DNA of 64,000 nucleotides from CAVTQZ01 sp963737015 (GCA_963737015.1 CAVTQZ010000001.1:620001-684000), one strand, 5' to 3'; shown: positions 23,552 to 32,793, counted from the first letter of the stretch. The notes: generated by a model from the letters alone, not told the origin. Numbers and translations are program-made.

Positions 23552-26154
23552 GGCGCCACAGGCGCTTCCAAGTGGGCCCCAGACCTGCGGGCGATCCGCG
23601 ACGGCGTCGGCTCGGGATCCCGGGTTCGAAAGCCCTCAAACGTTGGAAATCCGACCGTCACTGGCACAAGCGCTTTTCCACGCCGATGCGCTCCGTCGGA
23701 GAGTCACGGGCGCGGCGGGCAGCCTTCGGCACAGGCAGCCCAGCGTCGCGCAGGCGCCGTTGGCGCAAGCACCTCTCGCGCCCGTTGCGAAGCGTCGACG
23801 CCCCTGCCCGTTCGATCATGTCGAGGATGCCGAGCCTCGCTCCCGGCAGACTGCGGCACCCCGTGCGCGGCGCGCACATGTATCCGAAGCCCTCCAAGGC
23901 GCGTCCGTCCTCCCGGTCGCCTCAGCCGGCGAGGAGCGGCCCCCGCATGCGCCCGAAACGATCCGTGGTGGAGCGGGTCGTCCCCTCCGAGCCCTCTCCT
24001 GCACGCACCGTCGTACGCCTGAGGGTCGTGGGGGTGCTGGTCGTAGCTGCGTTCAGCCTGATGTTCGTGCGGCTCTGGTACCTACAGGTGCTCGACACGA
24101 AGAGCTTCGCCCAAGCCGTGACGGCGAACCAGATTCGCAATGTGGAGGTGCCTGCGCCGCGCGGGCTCGTCCTCGACCGATCCGGGGCGCCCCTGGTGGG
24201 CAACGAAGTCACCGAGGACATAACGCTTTCTCGGGTAGCAGCACAGCAACATCCCCAAGTCGTGGGCCGGCTCGCCGCATTGCTACAAAGTGTCAACCCT
24301 CAGCTCACGACAGAGCAGATCCAAGCCGACCTCTCCAACACCCAGTACAGCCTCTACAAGCCCGTACCGATCGTCGAGAACGCTCCGATGGCGGACGTCC
24401 TGTACATCGGAGAGCACGCCTCGGAGTTCCCGGGAGTATCCGCGGTAGCCGATACCAACCGGACGTATCCGATGGGCCAGACGGGCGTCCAGATGCTCGG
24501 CTACGTCGGAGAGATCTCTGCCTCGGAGCTCTCGGCCAACAAGAACGCGGGCTACCAGCTCGGCGACGAGTACGGGCAGACGGGGCTGGAGAACGAGTAC
24601 GAGGCAGCCCTGAGGGGCTCACCGGGGGTGGACCGCGTAGAGGTGGACGCGCAGGGACAAGTCGTGGGCAGCCTCGGGGCGTCGGATTCGAGCCCCGGTG
24701 AGGACCTGGTGACGAACATCGACGCAGGTCTGGAGCAGACCCTTCAGCAGGCACTCGACCAAGAGATCGCCTCGCTTCACGGCGCATCGCACGAAGGAGC
24801 AGCCGTGGCGCTCGACCCGCGCAACGGCGCGGTGCTGGCTCTCGTGTCGTCGCCGACCTACGACCCGACCTGGTGGACGCCGAGCGGGATCAGCTACGCC
24901 CACTATCAGCAGCTGGAGGGAAATGGGTCGCTGAACGATCTCGTCACGGACGGGCTCTATACGCCCGGTTCCACGTTCAAGCTGGCGACCGCCACCGCTG
25001 CTCTTCAGGACGGGCTCATCAACCCGAACTACGAGTACGACGACTCGGGGACGTACAAGATCCCCGGCTGCCAGACAAGCGGCTCCGGTTGTGCGACCTT
25101 CCACGACAACGAAGGAGAGCGGATCCCGGGGCGCATAAACGTGTCGCAGGCCTTGACGGTCTCGAGTGACGACTTCTTCTACAACCTCGGGGTGAACTTC
25201 TGGGACTCCTACAAGAACAACGGCCAGTACGGCCAGACGCCGATACAGGATTCGGCCAACGCCCTCGGATACGGCGAGGTGACCGGGATCGACCTCCCGG
25301 GTGAGACCCACTTCGCACGGGTGGACTCGCCTCAGGTCGTGGCACGCGAGCACGCCCAGGACCCGAAGGACTACCCGAACGGCCAATGGTTCACCGGTAA
25401 CAACCTCGAGATGGCTTTCGGTCAGGGAGGGACGGTCATCACCCCTATCGAGCAGGCCGTCGCGTACGCCACGTTCGCCAATGGAGGGACGCGCTACGCG
25501 CCCGAGATCGCAGCGGGGCTCGTGGATCCCGTGACACACAAGGTGATCCAGCGCATCGCGCCGAAGGTGACAGGACGCGTGAGCTATTCGCCATCCAATT
25601 ACCAGGCGATGCTGAGCGGCTTCGAGGGTGTCGTGTACAACCCGAACGGAACCGCATACGGAGACTTCAAATCGTTGCCCCCAACCTTCCAGATCGCCGG
25701 CAAGACAGGTACTGCCACTCAACAGGAAGGCCAGAACGCCGATTCGTGGTTCGTCGGTTGGGGCCCGCTTCCCGACCCGCAGTACGTGATCGCCACCGTG
25801 GTGCAGGGAGGTGGCTACGGCTCTACCGCTGCCGCTCCGGTGGTTGCGAAGGCGTTCCAGTATCTGGTCACAAAGCCGGCGACACCGGTGAACGTCGCCG
25901 CGCCACCTGCCACGGGCTCAGGGCCTCTGTGCAACGCCTCGTCCGGCAGCGCCACGTCGGGTACTTCGGCCCCTTCGACCTCTACCTCGGCACCTTCCTC
26001 CACGACCACGACCGTCCCCTGTGTGACGCCCACGACCACCGCGGGCGGATCGGCGCAGCAGGCCGACCGGAGACAGTCGGCCGGTCGTCCGGGGTCCTTT
26101 TTTGCGGATCAGCGGTCGGACCGTCGGAGGGACCCCGTACCCAGGGCACCGTGA
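23548..26154 (+). CDS. mrdA: penicillin-binding protein 2 (elongasome transpeptidase) with long basic N-terminal tail
   Basis: 868 residues from the ATG that overlaps the mreD stop. The membrane helix is at about 160-175 (VGVLVVAAFSLMF), followed by the dimerisation/pedestal domain (PAPRGLVLDRSGAPL) and the transpeptidase with catalytic Ser475 in STFK, SSD in the second motif (TVSSDDFF) and KTGT (AGKTGTATQ). The ~80-residue end is Ser/Thr/Pro-rich. The ~158-residue cytoplasmic N-terminus is far longer than usual (about 20-50) and Arg-rich, with a duplicated motif at residues 38-50 and 71-83. Internal ATGs at 23878 and 23947 could give shorter forms. It cross-links sidewall peptidoglycan with MreBCD and RodA; no rodA is adjacent. 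Confidence 0.93.
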   Translation: MRRHRRFQVGPRPAGDPRRRRLGIPGSKALKRWKSDRHWHKRFSTPMRSVGESRARRAAFGTGSPASRRRRWRKHLSRPLRSVDAPARSIMSRMPSLAPGRLRHPVRGAHMYPKPSKARPSSRSPQPARSGPRMRPKRSVVERVVPSEPSPARTVVRLRVVGVLVVAAFSLMFVRLWYLQVLDTKSFAQAVTANQIRNVEVPAPRGLVLDRSGAPLVGNEVTEDITLSRVAAQQHPQVVGRLAALLQSVNPQLTTEQIQADLSNTQYSLYKPVPIVENAPMADVLYIGEHASEFPGVSAVADTNRTYPMGQTGVQMLGYVGEISASELSANKNAGYQLGDEYGQTGLENEYEAALRGSPGVDRVEVDAQGQVVGSLGASDSSPGEDLVTNIDAGLEQTLQQALDQEIASLHGASHEGAAVALDPRNGAVLALVSSPTYDPTWWTPSGISYAHYQQLEGNGSLNDLVTDGLYTPGSTFKLATATAALQDGLINPNYEYDDSGTYKIPGCQTSGSGCATFHDNEGERIPGRINVSQALTVSSDDFFYNLGVNFWDSYKNNGQYGQTPIQDSANALGYGEVTGIDLPGETHFARVDSPQVVAREHAQDPKDYPNGQWFTGNNLEMAFGQGGTVITPIEQAVAYATFANGGTRYAPEIAAGLVDPVTHKVIQRIAPKVTGRVSYSPSNYQAMLSGFEGVVYNPNGTAYGDFKSLPPTFQIAGKTGTATQQEGQNADSWFVGWGPLPDPQYVIATVVQGGGYGSTAAAPVVAKAFQYLVTKPATPVNVAAPPATGSGPLCNASSGSATSGTSAPSTSTSAPSSTTTTVPCVTPTTTAGGSAQQADRRQSAGRPGSFFADQRSDRRRDPVPRAP

Positions 26155-26195
26155 GGTCCTCGGCTTCAGGGGGACCGCCTCTAGACTCGCCCCAA

Positions 26196-28112
26196 ATGGA
26201 TTCCCTGTGGCCGAGGATCGAACCACTCCTGGCCCAGGTGACGAAGCCGGCACGCTACATAGGTGGCGAGCTTGGGGCGCGCGAACCATCTCACGCTGAG
26301 GGGTTCGTCTCCTGGCTCCTCGTCTACCCCGACACCTACGAGATCGGTCTTCCGAACCAGGGCCTGCAGATCCTCTACGAGATCCTGAACGACCGCGACG
26401 ACGCGGTCGCCGAGCGCGCCTATGCACCATGGACCGACATGGAGAGCGTCATGCGCCAGACCGGCGTACCGCTCTTCTCGCTCGAGAACGCAATGCCGGC
26501 TTCCGGGTTCGACGTGATCGCCTTCAACCTTTCCGCGGAGCTCACCTACACCAACGTTCTGAACCTGATCGACCTCTCGGGGGTCGCCGTCCGAAGCGCC
26601 GAGCGTGACGACGACGCACCTTTGGTGATCGCGGGAGGGCACTGCGCTTTCAATCCGGAGCCCTTGGCGGACTTCGTCGACGCGTTCGTACTCGGAGACG
26701 GCGAAGAAGTAGTAGGGGAGATAACAGAGGCACTCGCCCTCCACAAGGACGATCGGAGCTCGTCCCGGTCAGACCTTCTCTTCGATCTGGCGCGCGTCCC
26801 CGGCGTTTACGTCCCGGCGCTCTACGAGGCACGCTTCGAGGGCGGCCACCTCGCGGAGGTCGTGCCGATCCGTGAAGGGGTCCCGCCCACGATCGAAAAG
26901 AGGGTGGTCGCGGACCTGGCCAGGTGGCCGTACCCCAAACAACAGCTCGTCCCGCTCATCGAGGTGGTGCACGACCGGCTGAACGTCGAGATCTTTCGCG
27001 GCTGCACGCGCGGATGCCGCTTCTGCCAGGCGGGAATGATCACGCGGCCCGTGCGGGAGCGTCCTGCCGCCCAGGTCGACGAGATGATACGCAGCGGTCT
27101 TGCTCGAACCGGCTACGACGAGGTGGCCCTCACTTCCCTCTCGTCCGCCGACTTCTCGGGGATCGAGAGCGCGGTCTCGTCGGTCATAAACGATCCCGAG
27201 TGCTCGGGTCAGGTCTCGGTGAGCTTGCCCAGCCTGCGCGTGGACGCGTTCACGGTGGGACTCGCGGCCGAGATCCAGAAGGTCCGACGTACCGGCCTGA
27301 CCTTCGCGCCCGAGGGTGGAACTTGGCGGATGCGTCAGGTGATCAACAAGCTCATCTCGGAAAGCGATCTCTACTCGGCTGTCGACTCCGCCTTCGCACA
27401 GGGTTGGAAGAGGGTGAAGCTCTACTTCCTGATCGGGCTCCCGACGGAGACCGACGAAGACGTCTTGGGGATCGCCGCTCTGGCCCGGCGATGCGCCGAG
27501 ATCGGTCATGCGCACCATCGCACCGTCACGGTCACCGCGTCGGTGGGCGGGTTCGTCCCCAAGCCGCAGACGCCCTTTCAATGGTTCGGCCAGGACACGG
27601 TCGACGACCTGTGGCGCAAGATCCGTCTGCTGCGCGACGACCTGCGGGGGGCCCGTGGCGTGTCCTTGCGATGGCACGACCCACGGGCGAGCGTCGCCGA
27701 GGGGATCGTGAGCCGCGGCGACAGGCGGGTGGGAGCGGTGGTGGAGCACGTCTGGCGCGCGGGCGGGACCTTCCAGGAGTGGTCCGAGCACTTCGACCTC
27801 GAGCTTTGGAAAGGGGGACTCGAGGCAGCGGGACTGACGCTCGACGACCTCGTGCACCGTCACCGCCCGGAGGACGAGGTGCTCGCGTGGGACCACATTT
27901 CTGCCTCCCTGCACCGCGATTTTCTGTGGCAGGACTTCCGGGAGGCGCTCGACGAGCACGGGCTCGAGGACTGCCGATGGACCCCCTGCTACGACTGCGG
28001 GGCCTGCACGGGTCTCGGTGTGGAGCACGTGGTGGCATCTGCTGTTCCGCCGGCGGGCGGCAGCCAGGGCACCGGACAGGATCTGGTGACGGCTTCGGGT
28101 GCGACGCGGTGA
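26196..28112 (+). CDS. B12-binding-domain radical SAM protein, TIGR03960 family
   Basis: 638 residues from ATG 26196. The radical SAM cluster motif is CTRGCRFCQAG at about residues 270-280 (CxxxCxxC), preceded by a cobalamin-binding-like N-terminal domain and followed by DUF2344-linked features such as LSLSSADFSGI, FAPEGGTWRMRQVINK and FLIGLPTETDED. The C-terminal CYDCGACTG adds a cysteine cluster. This family is conserved in Actinobacteria and Firmicutes next to RNase E/G and rplU, and its reaction is not established. It overlaps the next gene by four bases (GTGA), so the pair act together or are stoichiometric. Confidence 0.9.
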   Translation: MDSLWPRIEPLLAQVTKPARYIGGELGAREPSHAEGFVSWLLVYPDTYEIGLPNQGLQILYEILNDRDDAVAERAYAPWTDMESVMRQTGVPLFSLENAMPASGFDVIAFNLSAELTYTNVLNLIDLSGVAVRSAERDDDAPLVIAGGHCAFNPEPLADFVDAFVLGDGEEVVGEITEALALHKDDRSSSRSDLLFDLARVPGVYVPALYEARFEGGHLAEVVPIREGVPPTIEKRVVADLARWPYPKQQLVPLIEVVHDRLNVEIFRGCTRGCRFCQAGMITRPVRERPAAQVDEMIRSGLARTGYDEVALTSLSSADFSGIESAVSSVINDPECSGQVSVSLPSLRVDAFTVGLAAEIQKVRRTGLTFAPEGGTWRMRQVINKLISESDLYSAVDSAFAQGWKRVKLYFLIGLPTETDEDVLGIAALARRCAEIGHAHHRTVTVTASVGGFVPKPQTPFQWFGQDTVDDLWRKIRLLRDDLRGARGVSLRWHDPRASVAEGIVSRGDRRVGAVVEHVWRAGGTFQEWSEHFDLELWKGGLEAAGLTLDDLVHRHRPEDEVLAWDHISASLHRDFLWQDFREALDEHGLEDCRWTPCYDCGACTGLGVEHVVASAVPPAGGSQGTGQDLVTASGATR

Positions 28113-28849
28113 TCCTGCGCCTGCGGTTCTCGAAGCTCGGCAGGATCCGTTGGACGAGCCAGCGCGACGTCGCCCGAGTATGGGAGCGAGCGCTGCGGCG
28201 CGCGGGGGTCGCGGTGACCTACACGCGCGGCTTCTCGCCCCGACCCAAGCTGAGCTTCGGGCTCGCCCTTCCCACGGGTTGCGAGTCGACGGCCGAATAC
28301 CTCGACGTGACCCTCGACCACGACCAAGGTGCGCCGGTCGTCGCGGAGATGCTCGAGCCGTCCTTGCCAAGCGGGATCGAGATCACGCGTTGCGTAGCGC
28401 TCGACGCCGGACTGGGCTCGCTGCAGGAGGAAGTCACCTCGTGTACTTGGCAGATTGCGGTTGCGGGCCGAAACGACGTCGAGCTCTCGGAAAGGGTCTC
28501 GGGTGTGATGGAGCGCCCGAGCCTCGTGATCGAGCGCGAGAGAAAAGGTCGTCGTACCACTGACGACGTGCGTCCGAGCATCCTCTCCATGGCGGTCGTA
28601 TCAGAACGGCGGCCGAACGACGGTTCACAAGTCCACGGCCGGGACGCCCGCGATGACCGAGCACAGCTCGTAGTGGAGCTCGCTACGCGCCCGCGTGGTG
28701 TACGGCCGGCCGAACTCGCCGACGCGATGGGCGAGCGCTTCGGCCTCATCAAAAGAACACATCAATGGATCGAGCGCGACGGCTCGAAGTTCGAGCCTCT
28801 GGACCTGTGTGCGGCGATCAGTGCCGACGCGAAGGCGGGCGTCTCGTGA
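28109..28849 (+). CDS. TIGR03936 family radical-SAM-associated protein (DUF2344)
   Basis: 246 residues from GTG 28109, overlapping the rSAM stop. It starts with RLRFSKLGRIRWTSQRDVARVWERALRRAGV and carries FSPRPKLSFGLALPTGCES, the DUF2344 signature. In some bacteria this domain is fused to the radical SAM protein; here it is separate but coupled. It probably serves as partner or substrate-handling subunit of the upstream enzyme. The pair precedes RNase E/G and ribosomal genes, hinting at an RNA or translation-related role (inference). Confidence 0.88.
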   Translation: MILRLRFSKLGRIRWTSQRDVARVWERALRRAGVAVTYTRGFSPRPKLSFGLALPTGCESTAEYLDVTLDHDQGAPVVAEMLEPSLPSGIEITRCVALDAGLGSLQEEVTSCTWQIAVAGRNDVELSERVSGVMERPSLVIERERKGRRTTDDVRPSILSMAVVSERRPNDGSQVHGRDARDDRAQLVVELATRPRGVRPAELADAMGERFGLIKRTHQWIERDGSKFEPLDLCAAISADAKAGVS

Positions 28850-28873
28850 GAAGTAGACGAAGGGATCTCCTAA

Positions 28874-30757
28874 ATGTCCGAAACAAGGCCCGGGGCGCCG
28901 GAGGGCGAGCCTGTCGGCTCGCCGCCGAACCCCGCGGAAACAGATCGACCCAAGCAATCTCGAGCGGATGAAGTTTCTGAAGCAAGCAGTCGAGAAAGGA
29001 CCGGCCCCTCCTCGGCGCGACGGCGTAGACGCAGACGGGCCGCGCAAGGTGGCCCGCGTCCACAAGCCGTAGAAGGGCAATCGGGCTCTTCTGCCCAGAG
29101 CGCCGCGGATGCGCATACCGCCGGCGCAGAGGTCGGCGATGTCGCAGACCAAGGCTCACCGGCTGCATCGGGGCCAGCCGACGACGGCCACACGCCGCCA
29201 GCCGCCGATACCGGGCCGGCTGCAGAGAAGGCGCTGGAGACAGAGGTGGGCGCCGACATGGCCCGGCCGAGGCCTCGTATCGGCGACTCGAGGCCCGCAC
29301 CGCCTCCTCCCCTACCGCCGACCCCGGTCCCGACGATCGCGGTCCCCCCGTCAGCGGCGATCGCACCCACGCAAGCCGTCCCGGCGCCAGAAGCGGGCGA
29401 AACGGCCGAGTCCCAAGAAGAAACGACGCCCGGCGGTCGCGGAGGCAGGTCGCGCAGGCGAAGTGGCCGGGAGCGCAGGGGACGGCCCGTGGGCCGGTAC
29501 CTCATGTGTGTCCACGTGCGCCCACACGCCACGCAGATAGCCGTGCTCGAGGGCCGTACCTTGGTCGAGCACTTCGTCTCGAGGGCTTCGGACGACACGA
29601 CCCAGATCGACGGAAACATCTATGTGGGCCGTGTGCAAAACGTCTTGCCGGGGATGGAAGCGGCTTTCGTCGAAATCGCCACCCCGAAGAACGCCGTGCT
29701 CTACCGGGGTGACGTGCGCTACGACCGCGAGGACGTGGAGACCGGCTCCGCATCGAACCTGCGGATCGAGCAGATGCTCAAGCCGGGCCAGCTCATCGTC
29801 TGCCAGGTGACGAAGAACCCGATCGGTGCAAAGGGAGCCAGGCTCACCCAAGAGGTCTCGTTGCCCGGCCGCTTCGTGGTCATGGTTCCCAACTCGTCCG
29901 CGTTCGGGATCTCGAAGCGGCTCGAGGACAACGAGAGGCGCAGATTACGGCGCATCGTCGACGACACTCGGCCGAAGGGCCACGGGCTGATCGTCCGTAC
30001 CGCTGCCGAGGGCGCAAGCCGGGAGGAGCTCGCGCACGACGTGGAGCGCCTGATGGCCCAGTGGAGCGCGATCGAGGAGGAGGCGAAGCGTTCCACCGCC
30101 CCGGGGCTCCTGTACCGGGAGCCGGACCTCGCGGTGCGCATCGTGCGCGAGGAATTCAACCGGGAGCATCGCGGCGTCGTCATCGACGACCCGGACCTCT
30201 TCGGGCAGGTGCGCTCGTACGTCGAGCAGGTGAACCCGGAGCTAGCCGACCGCGTCGAGTACTACGACCCCGTGGCGGAGGGCCTGCCGGTCTTCGAGCG
30301 CTTCCACGTCCACGAGCAGCTCCACAAGGCTCTCGATCGCAAGGTTTGGCTCCCGTCGGGAGGTTCGATCATCATCGAGCGAACAGAGGCGCTCACCGTG
30401 ATCGACGTGAACACGGGCAAGAACGTCGGGAGGTCGAACCTCGAGGAAACCGTCTACCGGAACAACCTCGAGGCAGCCGAGGAGATCGCGCGCCAGCTGC
30501 GCCTACGTGACATTGGCGGGATCATCGTGGTCGACTTCATCGACATGGAGGTCCGCGAAAACCGTGGCAAGGTCGCGGCCGCGCTCCGCTCGGCTCTCAG
30601 CCGCGACAAGACCCGGACACAGGTCTTCGACATCTCCGAGCTCGGGCTTGTCGAGATGACCCGAAAGAGAATCTCCGAAGGGTTGGTGGAATCCCTATCG
30701 GTCACCTGCACGGTGTGCGGCGGCAGGGGGATCGTTCTAGACGAATCCCTCCTGTAG
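28874..30757 (+). CDS. rne: ribonuclease E/G family endoribonuclease
   Basis: 627 residues. The catalytic half starts near residue 211 (YLMCVHVRPHATQIAVLE), with an S1 RNA-binding domain (GNIYVGRVQNVLPGMEAAFVEI), the DNase-I-like domain carrying the metal aspartates in LTVIDVNTGKN and IIVVDFIDME, and the zinc-link cysteines CTVCGG. The ~205-residue N-terminal part is Pro/Ala/Glu-rich, with basic runs such as ARRRRRRRA, and resembles the disordered extensions of actinobacterial RNase E. It processes rRNA and decays mRNA. rplU begins 12 bp downstream. Confidence 0.94.
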   Translation: MSETRPGAPEGEPVGSPPNPAETDRPKQSRADEVSEASSRERTGPSSARRRRRRRAAQGGPRPQAVEGQSGSSAQSAADAHTAGAEVGDVADQGSPAASGPADDGHTPPAADTGPAAEKALETEVGADMARPRPRIGDSRPAPPPPLPPTPVPTIAVPPSAAIAPTQAVPAPEAGETAESQEETTPGGRGGRSRRRSGRERRGRPVGRYLMCVHVRPHATQIAVLEGRTLVEHFVSRASDDTTQIDGNIYVGRVQNVLPGMEAAFVEIATPKNAVLYRGDVRYDREDVETGSASNLRIEQMLKPGQLIVCQVTKNPIGAKGARLTQEVSLPGRFVVMVPNSSAFGISKRLEDNERRRLRRIVDDTRPKGHGLIVRTAAEGASREELAHDVERLMAQWSAIEEEAKRSTAPGLLYREPDLAVRIVREEFNREHRGVVIDDPDLFGQVRSYVEQVNPELADRVEYYDPVAEGLPVFERFHVHEQLHKALDRKVWLPSGGSIIIERTEALTVIDVNTGKNVGRSNLEETVYRNNLEAAEEIARQLRLRDIGGIIVVDFIDMEVRENRGKVAAALRSALSRDKTRTQVFDISELGLVEMTRKRISEGLVESLSVTCTVCGGRGIVLDESLL

Positions 30758-30769
30758 ACTCTCCCGCTC

Positions 30770-31090
30770 GTGTACGCGGTCATCCGTAGTGGAGGAAAGC
30801 AGGAAAAGGTGGTGCCCGGGCAGCAGCTCCGGGTCGAGCTCACCGGCGACTCCAAGGGCTCGGAGATCGAGCTCGCCCCCGTCCTGGTGGTGGACGGTGA
30901 CAGGGTTCTCGTCACCCCGGAGCAGCTCGAGGGCGCCTCGGTGTCGGCCCGCGTGCTCGGCGAGGAGCTCGGCGAGAAGGTGAAGGGCTTCACCTACCGT
31001 CCCAAGTCGCGGTACCGCCGCCGGTGGGGTCACCGGCAGCGCTACACGACCGTGGAGATCACCGACATCGGCGTGCCCCGGGCGCGCTGA
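30770..31090 (+). CDS. rplU: 50S ribosomal protein L21
   Basis: 106 residues from GTG 30770. The start YAVIRSGGKQEKVVPGQQLRVE and the end FTYRPKSRYRRRWGHRQRYT are diagnostic for L21. It binds 23S rRNA domain I near L20. The order rne-rplU-rpmA-obgE is broadly conserved; here obgE is displaced by three genes. Confidence 0.97.
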   Translation: MYAVIRSGGKQEKVVPGQQLRVELTGDSKGSEIELAPVLVVDGDRVLVTPEQLEGASVSARVLGEELGEKVKGFTYRPKSRYRRRWGHRQRYTTVEITDIGVPRAR

Positions 31091-31115
31091 ACGAGTTTTC
31101 AGGAGGACCGAGAAA

Positions 31116-31376
31116 GTGTCCAAGACCAAGGGTGGGGGCTCGACCCGCAACGGCCGGGACTCCAACTCCAAGCGGCTCGGTGTGAAGGCCTACGGGGGGA
31201 CGACCGTGCCGGCCGGGGCGATCATCGTGCGCCAACGCGGTACCAGGTTCCATCCTGGCGAGAACGTCGGCCGCGGCGGAGACGACACCCTCTTTGCCAC
31301 TGCCACGGGAGTGGTCACCTTCGCGACTCGAAAGGGACGCAAGTTCGTCGACGTGAAGGCCGAGTCGAGCTCTTAG
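31116..31376 (+). CDS. rpmA: 50S ribosomal protein L27
   Basis: 86 residues from GTG 31116, preceded by AGGAGG (9 bases). It begins SKTKGGGSTRNGRDSNSKRLG and contains GTRFHPGENVGRGGDDTLFA, typical of L27 without the cleavable N-terminal leader seen in Firmicutes. It contacts the peptidyl-transferase centre. The TAG stop is the first base of an 11-bp tandem duplication shared with the convergent gene. Confidence 0.97.
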   Translation: MSKTKGGGSTRNGRDSNSKRLGVKAYGGTTVPAGAIIVRQRGTRFHPGENVGRGGDDTLFATATGVVTFATRKGRKFVDVKAESSS

Positions 31377-31395
31377 CTCACGCCTAGCTCACGCC
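31374..31395. repeat. 11-bp perfect tandem repeat across two stop codons
   Basis: TAGCTCACGCC occurs twice back to back (31374-31384 and 31385-31395). The first copy supplies the rpmA TAG; the second copy contains the complement of the TGA of the convergent phosphorylase (31389-31391). It is a small recent duplication in the convergent junction. Confidence 0.85.
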
Positions 31396-32342
31396 TCGAG
31401 CCTGAGGAAGAGCTCGAGGAGCACCTCCCCGAGGCGCTCGGCGCTGCGGCGTGCCACTTCGACGACCGACGCACCGCTGACTGCGGCCTGACCGATGCCC
31501 GCGGCGACGTTGCTCACGAGCGATACGCCGAGAACTTCTGCACCGAGGTGCCGAGCGGCTATCAGCTCGATCGCGCTCGACATCCCGACCAGGTCGGCGC
31601 CGAGTGTTTGGAGCATGCGGATCTCGGCAGGTGTCTCGAAATGGGGCCCCGGAAGCTGCGCGTAGACACCTTGCTCCAAGGATGGATCGATCGCACGTGC
31701 AAGAGCGCGCAGTCGCTCCGACCACGCCCCGACGAGGTCGACGAACGGGCCGCCCGCAGTTCCTGCCTCGTCGGTGTGTTCGGGTTCGTCCGAAACCTCG
31801 AGCCCGGTGAGCGGGGAGACTCCTGTGAGGTTCAGGTGGTCGGAGATGAGCACGAGCTGTCCGGGCGACAAGCCACCTCGGATCGCCCCTGAAGCGTTCG
31901 TCAGCACCAGAGTCCGGCATCCGGCCAGGATCGCAGCCCGGACGGGTACCACCACCTCGGCCGGCCGATGACCCTCGTAGAGGTGCGGCCGTCCCCTCAT
32001 CACGAGCACGTGCTTGCCGGCGATCTCCACGGACCACACCTCGGGGCGCTGGCCCACCGCCACACCCTTGGGGAAACCGGCGAGCTGTGCGAACGCCAGA
32101 CGCGTGCCCGGTGCTCCGAGCGACTCGGCGGCTCCGGCGAGACCGGTGCCGAGGACGACCGCTGCATCATGGCGTTCCACAGCGCTCACTTCTCGGATCT
32201 GCTGTGCCGCGCGCCGGGCGAGCTCGAAGGACCGGCGCTGCTCGGCGGCTGTTCGTCGATCCTCCCCGTGCTCGAGGGAGTCCCCGGGGCCGGGATCGGA
32301 TGTCGGCACGGGCCGAGACGATAAGGGATGCGCTGCGGCCAT
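31389..32342 (-). CDS. purine nucleoside phosphorylase, class II type
   Basis: 317 residues. After a ~45-residue Pro/Ser/Glu-rich leader, the trimeric PNP/MTAP fold shows VVLGTGLAG (phosphate loop), RGRPHLYEGH, TNASGAIRGGL, the GPHFETPAEIRMLQTLGADLVGMSSAIE signature and SLVSNVAAG. The glutamate of the SAIE segment and the Asn of SNVAAG bind the purine in homologues; Asn rather than Asp suggests guanosine/inosine preference (inference from family knowledge). It cleaves purine nucleosides for salvage. It is divergent from DUF3303 and an MTA/SAH-deaminase-like gene. Confidence 0.88.
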   Translation of the reverse strand: MAAAHPLSSRPVPTSDPGPGDSLEHGEDRRTAAEQRRSFELARRAAQQIREVSAVERHDAAVVLGTGLAGAAESLGAPGTRLAFAQLAGFPKGVAVGQRPEVWSVEIAGKHVLVMRGRPHLYEGHRPAEVVVPVRAAILAGCRTLVLTNASGAIRGGLSPGQLVLISDHLNLTGVSPLTGLEVSDEPEHTDEAGTAGGPFVDLVGAWSERLRALARAIDPSLEQGVYAQLPGPHFETPAEIRMLQTLGADLVGMSSAIELIAARHLGAEVLGVSLVSNVAAGIGQAAVSGASVVEVARRSAERLGEVLLELFLRLEA

Positions 32343-32410
32343 TGACAGTGGAAGTGCCCGTACCGAGACTGTGGGCCTGAGCCGGGAGGCTCTTCGTGAG
32401 AGGGGGCAGG

Positions 32411-32722
32411 ATGAAGTATCTGGTCAGCTGGAAGCCACGCTCGGGAGGATCGGGCAGCGAGAACGAAGCTGCTGTCGAACGAACCCTGCAGGTGTTCAGC
32501 AAGTGGGCTCCGGCGTCGGATGCCACGTTCCATCAGTTCCTCACTCGCCTCGACGGCGAAGGTGGATACGCGGTGGTCGAGTCGGACAACCCGGCGAGCA
32601 TCATGGAAGGCCCCATAAAGTTCTCTCCGTTCATGGAGTTCACGGTGACCCCCGTTATGGACATCACTGACGGCATCGCCGTGATGAGCGAGGGGATCGA
32701 GTTCCGCAAGTCGATCAGCTGA
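32411..32722 (+). CDS. DUF3303 family small protein
   Basis: 103 residues from ATG 32411, with AGAGGGGG about seven bases upstream; a GTG at 32396 is less likely. MKYLVSWKPRSGG, FHQFLTRLDGEGGYAVVESDNP and PFMEFTVTPVMDI are the DUF3303 pattern. The fold is a small ferredoxin-like domain of unknown function. It is followed by a stable hairpin at 32728-32744. Confidence 0.78.
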   Translation: MKYLVSWKPRSGGSGSENEAAVERTLQVFSKWAPASDATFHQFLTRLDGEGGYAVVESDNPASIMEGPIKFSPFMEFTVTPVMDITDGIAVMSEGIEFRKSIS

Positions 32723-32727
32723 GGACG

Positions 32728-32744
32728 GGCCGGCGAAACCGGCC
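32728..32744 (+). terminator. GC-rich hairpin after the DUF3303 gene
   Basis: GGCCGG-CGAAA-CCGGCC forms a perfect six-pair stem with a 5-base loop six bases after the DUF3303 stop. No T-run follows, so it could be an L-shaped terminator, an mRNA-end stabiliser or a leader element of the downstream amidohydrolase. Confidence 0.4.
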
Positions 32745-32793
32745 TCCGAGCTCGTAGGGGTACGCGAGCGGGTTGCCCTAACATCGGCGGCCG

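Noticed and set aside
26769..28370. 533-codon minus-strand open frame opposite the radical SAM gene
   Set aside because: It is the antisense shadow of a high-GC coding frame; product is Arg-rich without any recognisable domain, while the plus strand has full family motifs.
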